Shown: positions 34,015 through 42,769 of the stretch, one piece after another
Position numbering within the stretch: the first letter of the stretch is position 1
Layout: the number at the start of each line of letters is the position of its first letter
From: Aneurinibacillus sp. Ricciae_BoGa-3
GTDB lineage: Bacteria; Bacillota; Bacilli; Aneurinibacillales; Aneurinibacillaceae
Length of the DNA: 64,000 nt
Assembly: GCF_028421645.1 (NCBI RefSeq)
Contig: NZ_CP116887.1
Span: 247,001 to 311,000, forward strand
Reading direction: 5' to 3'
Program-made: the position numbers and the translations under genes
The notes under the pieces: generated by a model
Told to the model about the DNA's origin: nothing
Seen by the model: only the letters and a program-made list of their open reading frames with translations
Databases searched by the model: none

Positions 34015-34650
34015 ATGGGTTTAAGCATTTGTACACGCAATACATATCCGAAGGGAATGATTGCTTACCACGGATTATCCGATTGGTGGCTAACTCTTAC
34101 GGAACAGCAACGAAAGAGCTTCCGTAAAATGTGCGAATATACGTCAGGTTGTTTACCGGATGATATGGACATTACGGATTACGTCCTCATGGGTTTGCGT
34201 GCCAGTCGTACGCGATATCAATTCTTAGCCGATTTAGCATCGTGGACTACTGAGAATAATTTAAAGATAGCGCTGATCGAATGGGCCATTACAGAAACGA
34301 TAGAAGCGCGAGACGATATCGAGCTGCATTTTACGTATATGATCGCCTGGAAGCATTATAAGCGGCTTACGAAGGATGATCTGACATATGCGGACACTCT
34401 TATCGATTATTTGCAAAAGGATATGGCGCTGTATGATTACTTCGTAAAGTTTTGTAAAGCAGGGGGATTAGGTAGAAATGCACCAGTTCCCCGTTACCCT
34501 GCGTTTAAGGAGCTGGCGTTTATATGCGAGCGCTTAGGCCGTTACCAGGATGCGCTGGATGTCGTTAATGATGCGATGGCCCGGAACGTGAACGAAGGAT
34601 CTTCGTGGGAACGGCGTAAGACGAAACTGGAGAAGAAGGTTAAGGATTAA
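34015..34650 (+). CDS. Hypothetical protein, 211 aa, helical
   Basis: ATG 34015 follows AAAGGGGGCGTTAGC; the ATG at 33994 precedes that site. The product is almost entirely helical and soluble. The C-terminal part (YPAFKELAFICERLGRYQDALDVVNDAMARN) looks like a tetratricopeptide-type helix pair. I do not recognise a family. It lies in an accessory zone with a decayed phage-type regulator and ends before a terminator at 34756. Confidence 0.6.
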   Translation: MGLSICTRNTYPKGMIAYHGLSDWWLTLTEQQRKSFRKMCEYTSGCLPDDMDITDYVLMGLRASRTRYQFLADLASWTTENNLKIALIEWAITETIEARDDIELHFTYMIAWKHYKRLTKDDLTYADTLIDYLQKDMALYDYFVKFCKAGGLGRNAPVPRYPAFKELAFICERLGRYQDALDVVNDAMARNVNEGSSWERRKTKLEKKVKD

Positions 34651-34755
34651 CAAATTCTTAACGATATCAAAGTACATTAATAACACTTTAGTTGTAACAT
34701 TAAATTTGTGTTTCAGGACATCCTGATATCCCCATGTACTACCGTTTCTTTCACC

Positions 34756-34790
34756 AAAAGACCCTGATAAGGAGGGTCTTTTTGTTTTTA
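34756..34790 (+). terminator. Intrinsic terminator
   Basis: AAAAGACCC / GGGTCTTTTT stem with a 9-base loop and following T-run, about 105 bases after the 211-residue gene. Confidence 0.8.
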
Positions 34791-34996
34791 ATGTACCTTA
34801 ACCTGAAAATCAACTCAAAAAACCCCTGAATCAACAGAGGTTTCCGGAGATATGTGTAAGTGATAATCCTATAGTACATTTCTTATGTGTCAGAGTGATG
34901 TCAAAAGTAATTGCCCGTTGTTCAAGGTTACTAAAATTGCGCAATCGGCGCTAAACCATGGGGTTAGCGCTAGTTGATTCAGCTAGTAATTCAACG

Positions 34997-35219
34997 TTAA
35001 ACGCACCAGAATTTATCAGCAGACACATTCGGATTCACCAGTTCCCGCAGCGCTTTGATTACCCTGGCAGCCGTTTTCATATCCGGCATGAACACACCCC
35101 CGGAACACAACCGTACAATAGTCGCCCGACTTACTCCGCTTTTCTTCCGCTGACTCCAGTTGCGAACCTCCGTTCTAATCCAGATACCTTCCAAGCTTTG
35201 AACGATTCTTTCCGACCAT
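34997..35219 (-). pseudogene. Degenerate XRE/lambda-repressor-type regulator
   Basis: From ATG 35219 the frame reads MVGKNRSKLGRYLD and then hits TAG. One frame over, the sequence continues with a helix-turn-helix core (KKSGVSRATIVRLCSGG) and MPDMKTAARVIKALRELVNPNV to a stop at 34997. Stop plus frameshift indicate a dead gene. Short regulators of this type usually control plasmid or phage functions. Confidence 0.6.
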
Positions 35220-35457
35220 TTACGTCTATTAAGTGGTAGTATGTTGTGATTATACGAACCCGTAACTACTCGGAATAACAGTCAGGCCGATAATATAAAA
35301 GCACGCTGTTATACGGAATAAGAAAAGAGAATAGATAAATACCTTTATGGTCTAATGTCCGTGTAAAAAACTGGAACTTTGATTAGAGCCTGATGAGGCA
35401 CTAACCCACGAAAGCGATCTTTAACTTTGAGTATGCCGACTATGTACCAGGGGTTGT

Positions 35458-36312
35458 ATGGTTGGATTCATTTACCACGCGACAAATACCGAACTCATAG
35501 CGTCTTTAACAGATGAAAGCCTACATAAGGGAGACGGACACTATAAAAAACTTGAAAAGATCGTATTAACAGCTGCATTAACAGCCGGTATCACGGCCCC
35601 TTACGCTGTGCTATCTCAATCAGCTTCGGCAGCCACCGTACAACAATCGTTCACTAGCGAAGACCAAGCGTATAGGAACGCTGTTGGCAGTTACTTTACG
35701 CAAAGGTTTGAAAAACAGGCGTTTGAGGACTATGTTAAGGATGAATCTGATAAGGTGGTTCGACAAGGAAACGAGGCTAAGATTGCTGACGCATATAACC
35801 GTCTGGTGCTTGGGGAACGTAACTACCAGACTTACAAGAATCTCTATCTAGCGGAACTTAACAAGCTGAAGAAGTCGTATACGCCGTACAAAACTCAATC
35901 TTCTGCAAAATCTTCAGTGACAAAGCAGGCCTACACTCAAGCGGAAAGAAACTAGGCGGGGGCGCAATACATACCACAAAATGAATATCCAGGAGTGCGG
36001 GACGAATGGACGAAGCTCGACGATTTATGCAAAGCATGGGAAGCTGTAACGCGTCAGAATAACGGTAAGGCATACAGACCGGAAGATGTGCCGCCTACTT
36101 TCCGATGGACTAACGTATATTTTCAACGTGCAGTAGCGGCTATGGCGGTAGAACAAGACGCACTAAACAAGTATGTAGCAGCCGATAAGCAGGGTATTTT
36201 TTCAGAAGCACTTTCTCAGAAATCTACACTTAATTATTACGAACAGCAATACACGACAAATAAAAACCTTTATAGTTCGTATATAACTGAATTAAATAAG
36301 ACCCACTACTAA
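35458..36312 (+). pseudogene. Secreted two-repeat protein split by an in-frame TAG
   Basis: Codons 35458-35952 encode a leader-like region (KKLEKIVLTAALTAGITAPY...SASAA resembles a signal peptide with an Ala-x-Ala cleavage site) and a helical repeat ending ERNYQTYKNLYLAELNK. TAG at 35953-35955 interrupts, but the same frame continues to 36312 with a second unit ending QQYTTNKNLYSSYITELNK. The expected Met before KKLEKIV is replaced by TAT, which a one-base loss in an ATGAAAAAA start would explain. No family is recognised. Readthrough is possible but not evidenced. Confidence 0.5.
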
Positions 36313-36322
36313 AATTGAATGG

Positions 36323-36352
36323 AAAGGCGTCCCGATACTGGGGCGTCTTTTT
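36323..36352 (+). terminator. Intrinsic terminator
   Basis: AAGGCGTCCC / GGGGCGTCTT stem (two G-U pairs), followed by TTTTTT, just after the interrupted secreted-protein frame. Confidence 0.7.
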
Positions 36353-36521
36353 TGAATCGCTTCGACTTAAAAGTCTGGCAGAACGATACGACTCGTTGCG
36401 GAGTACATAATGAACCGCCGTATACCGAACGGTACGTACGGTGGTGTGAGAGGTAGGGGGTTAATCACCCCCTCCTACTCGATTTGAAGTGTAAGGAAGG
36501 ATAATGCAATAGCGACAGAAC

Positions 36522-36992
36522 TTAGGTCAGCAGTTCTTTGGCTCCGTTCATTATTAATGGCATGGTCTGTTTAACGAATGATTCTGCATTTATTAGACGC
36601 CCCTCATTGTTCCAAACATAAGCTGCCCCATACATTCCCCAACTTAACATGATTGAAGCTGTATTTATTAATAATTGCGCGTTTGGACTCGAAAGCATCT
36701 TGTCTTTGTTTATAAAGGAGAGGAGTATCGTTTGAATTTTTTCCTTTATTTGAATTTCGAATACAGCTCCAAGCGATTTATAGCTTCTTTTGCACAAGGT
36801 GCTCAGATCCTTGTGAAAATCGCATACAGCCAGAAAAATACTCTCAATAGTTTCTTCATTTAATACTGTATGACCACTTATTCTGGGAGTTATGATCGCT
36901 ATAAAAGACTCATTTATCTTAGATTCAAGGATTGCGAATTTATCTGCAAAGTGCGCATAAAAAGTCGCTCTGTTTACAGTAGCCTCCTTCTT
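36522..36992 (-). pseudogene. TetR-family regulator lacking most of its DNA-binding domain
   Basis: The minus-strand frame open up to 36992 starts KKEATVNRATFYAHFADKFAIL, which is the recognition helix and helix 4 region typical of TetR proteins (ATxxRATFYxHFxDK). It continues into a ligand-binding helical domain ending NGAKELL. The first 30 or so residues are missing: TAA precedes Lys-Lys, and at that point a transposase-like sequence begins on the other strand. The regulator is therefore 5'-truncated and presumably inactive. Confidence 0.75.
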
Positions 36993-37211
36993 TTAAAAGA
37001 AATGAATCAACTGACGGACGAGGAATTACTTGAATCACTCGCTTTCGATTTTCGATTCCATTATGCACTGGGGATTCAGGATATTGAAAAAGAACGTGTC
37101 TGTATAAATACCCTTACGAATTTTCGGAAACGTCTGCTTCAGTATGAAATCAAAACAGGACAAGATTTACTTCAACCCTTGACGGGGTATAGAATAAATA
37201 CTAGAATATAG
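36988..37211 (+). mobile_element. Fragment of an IS1182-family transposase gene
   Basis: In frame from about 36988: LLKEMNQLTDEELLESLAFDFRFHYALGI followed by TLTNFRKRLLQYEIKTGQDLL, which matches the N-terminal domain of IS1182-type transposases (pattern LSDREAVE...WQYALG...TLSRFRERL). It stops at 37209-37211. The DDE catalytic part is absent. It truncates the TetR gene on the opposite strand. Confidence 0.65.
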
Positions 37212-37330
37212 GCACAGAATCATTAAGTGAAATCCTTACGTATGCTCTATTCGTGAAATCTATTATGAATGGTGTTAAGAGATTTGCGGAGTTTCGAATG
37301 CAATTCAATATAGAAAATTAGGTAGACTTT

Positions 37331-37354
37331 TCAAAAAACCAATTGGTTAGTTGA
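37331..37354. promoter_or_regulatory. Palindromic candidate operator (AACCAATTGGTT core)
   Basis: A perfect 12-bp palindrome AACCAATTGGTT at 37337-37348 lies in a longer imperfect palindrome with TCAA and TTGA ends. This architecture is usual for TetR-type operators, and a broken TetR gene lies 340 bases away. It lies upstream of the dab operon. Confidence 0.45.
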
Positions 37355-37358
37355 CAGT

Positions 37359-37422
37359 AAACCGACAAGTTTCAGAGATTAATGGTTATAAGACCATGAA
37401 TTCTGGATTTGTCGGTTTTTTT
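37359..37422 (+). terminator. Intrinsic terminator with long loop
   Basis: AAACCGACAA pairs with TTTGTCGGTTT across about 40 bases, followed by a T-run. It separates the decayed IS/TetR zone from the dab operon. Confidence 0.65.
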
Positions 37423-37537
37423 ATTTGAAAAAAAGGGGCTAAACAAGGAAGGAATGTTTTTAAAATGATACGAATGGTTATTTCTGCTTTTAGTATTTTT
37501 GTTGCTTTCATCTAATTCTTGCAAGGGAGGAAACCGG

Positions 37538-39055
37538 ATGGTAGGCCTTAGCTTTGTTTCATTCCCAATCGCATTTCTTATCGTACTTGCAGTTTCTTTG
37601 CTTAGCGCGATATTTCTGTTTTACCCTCGTGTTCCCGTAAATTTTGTTCGTATTCATATCGGCCTTATATCGTTACCGCCAATAGTTGCCTTATTAGCTC
37701 TTGTTTTTGATCATAGAAATGTCTTTTTGGGTCCTTGGCAGTTTGATTCATTATCCTGGCTTATTGCATTGTTCGTTCTTACCATTAATTTATTTGTACA
37801 GCGTTACTCGGTTCATTACTTACTAGGTGATCGTTCGTATCGAACCTATTTTGCGCTTCTTACCTTCACTACGGTTGCGGATTCCGTTGCTTGGCTGAGT
37901 GACGATCTACGGTGGCTTTTGGCCTGTTGGGGAGCTACACTTCTTGGACTCACGTGGCTCATCCGTTTGAAAAAAGAGTGGCATGTAGCCCGAAATGCAG
38001 CTTTTCTTTCCGGGCGACTGTTTTTAATGAGTTGGCTTATCTTGCTCGTCGCGATACTTTGGATGGCGCATGTTACAGGCCATTGGCAGGTGTCACTTAT
38101 TCTAACTCCAACCAGTCTTGCAGAGTTTAGTTCATGGGAGAGGACATCTATCAATCTACTTCTTGTCGTAGCTGTCATAATCCCAGCTGCTCAATGGCCG
38201 TTCCAACGCTGGTTGTTAGATTCGGTCGTGGCTCCCACACCAATTTCCGCTGTCATGCATGCGGGCATTGTGAATGCCGGAGGACTTCTGCTGACCCTTT
38301 TTGCTCCAATTTTTAACGACAGTGCGGCACAGATGGTTTTGCTCGTGTGGTGTAGCCTTTCAGTCCTGATGGGGATCGGAATCATGTTGGTTCAGGTGGA
38401 CTATAAACGACAACTCGTAGGATCTACAATGGCACAAATGGGTTTCATGTTAATTCAGTGTGCATTAGGTGCATATTGGGCAGCGATTGCTCACGCCATA
38501 TTACACGGAGTTTTCAAAGCAACTTTATTCTTACGAGCTGGTTCTGCAATTGAGCACAATAAACCCCTATCTCGCTATGCACCATATTCCCTTTTTTGGA
38601 ACGTCATTGGCGTTGTATTAGGGCTTATCGTAGGTATAGTTGTTTGGCTTACGTCCCGCGGTGACGTGTATCAATTGGTAAGTGCCATATTCTTAGGTTG
38701 GTCTGTATCATTGGCATGGACAAAACTTGTGGCTCAAGGATATGGCCGCATTGGGCGTATTGCAGGGGCTTCCTTATTTGCAGGAGTTGCAGTCGTATTT
38801 TACATGACTCATAACGCCTTTTATCTACTGTTACAGGCAGCCATACAAAAAGGATTGCAACCGCCTATACTATCGGGTATTTTGCTTGTGTTTCTATTGT
38901 TCCTTGGAGGCTTTATAGGATCGTGGTTCGTTCGTCGGCAGTCATCAACGTCTTTTGCCATTCTTTATTTATGGCTTGTGCATCTGAGTGAACCTCAAAA
39001 CGATTCTGTCGAGATCCATCCAACATATCTAATAAAATCCCTAACGAGGAGGTAA
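37538..39055 (+). CDS. dabB: DabB: NuoL-like membrane subunit of the DAB inorganic carbon accumulation complex
   Basis: ATG 37538 follows AAGGGAGGAAACCGG; a 13-codon upstream extension is not needed. The 505-residue product is a proton-translocating antiporter-like subunit (NuoL/MrpA fold) with about 13 helices. Conserved stretches include WPFQRWLLDSVVAPTPISAVMHAGIVNAGG and HAILHGVFKATLFLRAGS, whose Lys and His residues form the proton path. It is followed 5 bases later by dabA. In the DAB system it couples cation flow to CO2 hydration by DabA, giving an intracellular bicarbonate pool. Confidence 0.88.
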   Translation: MVGLSFVSFPIAFLIVLAVSLLSAIFLFYPRVPVNFVRIHIGLISLPPIVALLALVFDHRNVFLGPWQFDSLSWLIALFVLTINLFVQRYSVHYLLGDRSYRTYFALLTFTTVADSVAWLSDDLRWLLACWGATLLGLTWLIRLKKEWHVARNAAFLSGRLFLMSWLILLVAILWMAHVTGHWQVSLILTPTSLAEFSSWERTSINLLLVVAVIIPAAQWPFQRWLLDSVVAPTPISAVMHAGIVNAGGLLLTLFAPIFNDSAAQMVLLVWCSLSVLMGIGIMLVQVDYKRQLVGSTMAQMGFMLIQCALGAYWAAIAHAILHGVFKATLFLRAGSAIEHNKPLSRYAPYSLFWNVIGVVLGLIVGIVVWLTSRGDVYQLVSAIFLGWSVSLAWTKLVAQGYGRIGRIAGASLFAGVAVVFYMTHNAFYLLLQAAIQKGLQPPILSGILLVFLLFLGGFIGSWFVRRQSSTSFAILYLWLVHLSEPQNDSVEIHPTYLIKSLTRR

Positions 39056-39060
39056 TAGAT

Positions 39061-41673
39061 GTGATTCCTACTGCCCAACCAGTGCAGGTAAAAAAGAAAT
39101 CTGATTTCCAAATTCGAGAAATTGAGCAGTATGTCAAATCCGCGAGTGAAGTTATCGCACCTCTTGGACCTATACAAACATTTGCGGCACGTCACCCGTG
39201 GATGAGATTGGAGCGGCACTCTTTTGAGCAAGTGGCACGACGATTCAAAGAGACGTGTGATGTAGATATATATCCGAGCGATTTCGTATTCCATTCTGCG
39301 TGGAATCATGGCGAGATTCACATGTCGTTTCTTGAAATGGGTCTTCAAAAATGGCTTGATTCCCAGTCGGTAAACCTACCGCGAAAAGTTGCCGAACAGT
39401 TCTGCCTGACTGCTTTACTAAATGCGCCATCTTCGAAACTTCTGACAACACCTGAGGTGAAACGGTTGGCAAAACGACTAAACTGGTTTAACCCTCAGAT
39501 TACAAAACCAGATGTTGTACGAACCTACAGTCAGCGTTTGGAACAGGATGGGATTACAGAGGTAGCTTCCAATCTCGATCGCCATTGTATCAAGTGGTGC
39601 AAATTATTCTTGGATGAATCTCAAGCGGTTTGGTCCATGCCCCAACGAGAAAAAGGATTCTATCAGGCGTGGAAGAGATTTGTTCAGTTTGACCCAGCCA
39701 TATCATCCGGCGTACGGAAACAACTGAAAGGACTACCAAGTGAGGCGGACCGGGCATTACAAGAAGTTTTGTTGAAACTTGAAATCCCTGAGTCGAATAT
39801 ACAAGGTTACCTGGAGGCCCATTTGCTTACCATGCCCGGGTGGGCGGGGATGATGCTTTGGCGTTCCCAACAAAATGATCAAGAAAGCTCCCTGCTTTTG
39901 GAATATTTGGCTGTTCGAATTTGCATGGAGTGGGCCTTCCTCAAACGGTATCTTCCTTTGTCGAAGGAACGAACGAAGGAACCCTTACTTTTGGAATCAT
40001 TGATTGCTGCCTGTGTACAATGGGGGGACCTGCCAATTCACGAATGGGCGAAGGTATCCGATTCCGAATTAAAAGCACGGTTGAACCTTGCTTATCGTTT
40101 CGATAAAACGGTACGGAATCGGCTTTGGCTGGAAGCTTGGGAACAAACCTACGAAGAAAATGTTAGGAAGAGGATCACATCTGGAGCACACACAGAAACC
40201 AAACCTACGCCGCCTGCATTAGCTCAATTTGTTTTTTGTATTGATACACGTTCTGAGTCCTTTCGCCGCCACCTTGAACAGGCAGGTCCGTTCGAAACCT
40301 TTGGAACAGCTGGCTTTTTCGGGCTTCCGATAGAAACCTGCACACTTGGGAACCAACACACCCATAACTCGTTACCAGTGATGTTTAAGCCCAAACATAA
40401 AGTCAAAGAAATGTCACATGATAAGGAATATAACTCCTATCTTCAGAGACAACAGGCGGCTAATTCTCTTAGTTTTACGTTTGACGCAATGAAACACAAC
40501 ATGTTTACAAGTCTCGTACTGCCGGAGATTAGCGGACCTTGGCTTTGTTTACAGACCTTGGCACGATGCTTTGTTCCACGGGGCATAGGGATTTCCTTGC
40601 GCAGACTTCGGAAAACATGGCTCCGTAAACCTTCAACAGAACTCACACTCAGTCAGATACACACTACGGGAACGGAGTTAACGATTGGTTTTTCCGAGAA
40701 AGAAAAAGTGTACTATGCACGGCAAGCTCTAAAAATGATGGGGCTTACCGAGCGTTTCGCTCCTTTGGTGGTTATTTGCGGTCACGGTAGCCACAGTACC
40801 AATAATCCTTATGCTTCATCTTTGGATTGTGGGGCATGTGGAGGGACGTCAAGTGGATTCAATGCCCGGGTACTTGCGACCTTATGCAATCTGCCAAGCG
40901 TCAGGCAAGCACTTAAAACTGAGGGTATTGTAATTCCCGATGATACCCTATTTGCGGCTGCCGAACATATCACATCATTGGATACGTTACGTTGGCTGTA
41001 TGTTCCCGCACTTTCTCCTGCAGCGCAAGAAGCTTTCGATCAAATTGAATCTACGATGCAAAAGGTGAGTGAGAAGGCAAATGCAGAACGGCTCTCACGC
41101 TTACCAAACATTCGCACACAGCTGAGAAATCCAAATGCGGAGGCAGAGCGCTTTGCTGAGGATTGGAGTGAGATACGGCCAGAATGGGGGTTAGCGCGTA
41201 ACGCCTCCTTTATCATTGGAAGTCGTGCACTTACCCGAAATTGCAACTTGGATGGAAGAACGTTTCTCCAAACCTACGACTGGAAAAAGGATAGGACCGG
41301 CACGTTGCTCTCCAACATCATTACAGGTCCGGTAACGGTTGCTCAATGGATTAATCTGCAATATTACGCATCCACCGTTGCCCCTCATTATTACGGGAGC
41401 GGGAATAAAGCGACTCAAACCGTAACCTCTGGGATTGGTGTTATGCAGGGGAACGCCAGTGACTTATTGACGGGACTTCCTTGGCAGTCTGTCGCACAAT
41501 CGGATAATGAAATGTACCATGAACCATTGCGTTTGTTGGTGGTGATTCAAGCGCCAAGAAAGTACGTGGAACGGTTGTTGGAACAAGTGCCTGAATTTCG
41601 TCAAAAAGTCCAAAACGGATGGATTCGGCTTGCATGCATAGAACCAGAAGGAAACTGGGAAAGTTGGTCATGA
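39061..41673 (+). CDS. dabA: DabA: DUF2309 zinc protein, carbonic-anhydrase-like subunit of the DAB complex
   Basis: A GTG start at 39061 lies 8 bases behind CGAGGAGG. The 870-residue product is DUF2309 (YbcC/DabA). Predicted zinc site residues are present with the right spacing: Cys and Asp in FVFCIDTRSE (near 392 and 394), His in ICGHGS, and Cys 15 residues later in SSLDCGACGG. In characterised DabA the site is Cys, Asp, His, Cys with the same C-x-D and 15-residue spacings. It hydrates CO2 vectorially at the inner membrane face together with DabB. Confidence 0.9.
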   Translation: MIPTAQPVQVKKKSDFQIREIEQYVKSASEVIAPLGPIQTFAARHPWMRLERHSFEQVARRFKETCDVDIYPSDFVFHSAWNHGEIHMSFLEMGLQKWLDSQSVNLPRKVAEQFCLTALLNAPSSKLLTTPEVKRLAKRLNWFNPQITKPDVVRTYSQRLEQDGITEVASNLDRHCIKWCKLFLDESQAVWSMPQREKGFYQAWKRFVQFDPAISSGVRKQLKGLPSEADRALQEVLLKLEIPESNIQGYLEAHLLTMPGWAGMMLWRSQQNDQESSLLLEYLAVRICMEWAFLKRYLPLSKERTKEPLLLESLIAACVQWGDLPIHEWAKVSDSELKARLNLAYRFDKTVRNRLWLEAWEQTYEENVRKRITSGAHTETKPTPPALAQFVFCIDTRSESFRRHLEQAGPFETFGTAGFFGLPIETCTLGNQHTHNSLPVMFKPKHKVKEMSHDKEYNSYLQRQQAANSLSFTFDAMKHNMFTSLVLPEISGPWLCLQTLARCFVPRGIGISLRRLRKTWLRKPSTELTLSQIHTTGTELTIGFSEKEKVYYARQALKMMGLTERFAPLVVICGHGSHSTNNPYASSLDCGACGGTSSGFNARVLATLCNLPSVRQALKTEGIVIPDDTLFAAAEHITSLDTLRWLYVPALSPAAQEAFDQIESTMQKVSEKANAERLSRLPNIRTQLRNPNAEAERFAEDWSEIRPEWGLARNASFIIGSRALTRNCNLDGRTFLQTYDWKKDRTGTLLSNIITGPVTVAQWINLQYYASTVAPHYYGSGNKATQTVTSGIGVMQGNASDLLTGLPWQSVAQSDNEMYHEPLRLLVVIQAPRKYVERLLEQVPEFRQKVQNGWIRLACIEPEGNWESWS

Positions 41674-41768
41674 CATCTTTCCCACCAATCGACCGGGAGC
41701 AGGGATAGAAAGGATTGGTTTTTCCAATACTATACCAATGTGTTCCTTGATTAGGTCAATTCTATGAG

Positions 41769-41912
41769 AGAGGGATAAGAATATAAGTATGAGTAAATCA
41801 AAAGAGGCTACAGAAGCTGAAATCAGTAAAGTATTAACAAAGAGGGATAAGAAAATAAGTATAAGAAAATCGAAAGGCGCTACAGAAGCTGAAATCAGTA
41901 AAGCATTAACAC
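41769..41912 (+). repeat. 72-bp tandem duplication covering the ribosome site and start of the DUF2294 gene
   Basis: 41769-41840 and 41841-41912 are diverged copies of the same 72 bases: each has AGAGGGATAAGA, then AATAAGTAT or its equivalent, the start region and codons for ATEAEISK. In copy two the ATG has become ATA. The unit is a multiple of three, so the frame is kept. Confidence 0.85.
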
Positions 41913-42226
41913 AATGGGAAAAAAATTACCTGGGCGTTGGAGCGGTAGCTGTAAAATCCGATATCTTACGAAACATGATTATTGTTCAATTGGATCATGT
42001 CTTAACTCCCGCTGAATATTCCTTATGCAAAGATAAAGATGGAATGTTGTCCGTCAAAAAGAACCGTAATGGCTTGGTAGAATCGGGGATCGAACAAATA
42101 AAAGAAATCATCTTCACGATTACAGGTGAAGAGGTCGTCAGTTTCCACACCGATATTAGTACAAATACGGGAGAACGACTCATGGTTTTTAAATTTGCAA
42201 AGAATTTGGAAGCCCAATTTTCATAA
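41789..42226 (+). CDS. DUF2294-family protein with duplicated N-terminus
   Basis: ATG 41789 follows AGAGGGATAAG. The 145-residue product repeats the segment SKSKEATEAEISK...SKGATEAEISK because of a 72-bp tandem duplication, then has the DUF2294 core: VAVKSDILRNMIIVQLDHVLTPAE, EQIKEIIFTITGEEVVSFHTDISTNTGERLMVFKF. DUF2294 proteins are frequent neighbours of DUF2309 genes in bacilli, as I recall; their molecular role is unknown. It is probably cytosolic and co-transcribed with dabBA. Confidence 0.8.
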   Translation: MSKSKEATEAEISKVLTKRDKKISIRKSKGATEAEISKALTQWEKNYLGVGAVAVKSDILRNMIIVQLDHVLTPAEYSLCKDKDGMLSVKKNRNGLVESGIEQIKEIIFTITGEEVVSFHTDISTNTGERLMVFKFAKNLEAQFS

Positions 42227-42262
42227 ATTGATTCATATAATTTTATTATAGGGGTGAATAAA

Positions 42263-42769
42263 ATGATTAAGGAGCAAATAAATAAAAGCTTATTTATTAT
42301 AGGAATGGATAACACAATAGAACAGGTACAAAAAGCGTTCAATATCCATTCTGATGATATGTTAGTGTTACAAATTTATGGTCCTGTTATCACAGAACCC
42401 TATAGTGATCTCATGCGAGATATCATCCTTTCGGTGTATGAGGAAAACGTTGAGGAAATTTATGTAGTCGGCACAAAAGGCAAACCAACAAATGTAGTTA
42501 ATATGCAAGAAGTATTGGACAAAATTTATGAAAAAGAAGAATTACGAGAACAAAGAGAAGTATTAGATTATCTATTTAAAACTTGTATGCCTGAATTTCC
42601 TGAGACCTCTATGCGTGAATGGTTAGAGGGCAGCAAAACGATAATGGATGGTGTACAAACAAGTGTCCAGATTATTCGAAATCATTCACTTGTTCCATCC
42701 AATGTGAACGTTCGCGGAATCATCATGGACAAATCGAATGGGAATCTATCAGAATTAAAAGTTTCATAA
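42263..42769 (+). CDS. Beta-carbonic-anhydrase-like protein lacking the zinc site
   Basis: ATG 42263 follows ATAGGGGTGAATAAA; a GTG at 42254 is less well placed. The 168-residue product follows the beta-carbonic anhydrase fold. Its central strand/helix DLMRDIILSVYEENVEEIYVVGTKGK aligns with the usual segment ending GHTDCG, but the His and Cys are replaced (VVGTKGK). The C-terminal VQTSVQIIRNHSLVPSNVNVRGIIMDKSNGNL is typical of the family. No CxDxR motif is seen near the N-terminus. It is therefore unlikely to hydrate CO2 and may bind or regulate the DAB complex. Confidence 0.7.
   Translation: MIKEQINKSLFIIGMDNTIEQVQKAFNIHSDDMLVLQIYGPVITEPYSDLMRDIILSVYEENVEEIYVVGTKGKPTNVVNMQEVLDKIYEKEELREQREVLDYLFKTCMPEFPETSMREWLEGSKTIMDGVQTSVQIIRNHSLVPSNVNVRGIIMDKSNGNLSELKVS

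Noticed and set aside
37465..37515. 16-codon hydrophobic leader-like frame before dabB
   Set aside because: Poor ribosome site; no attenuator structure seen with it.
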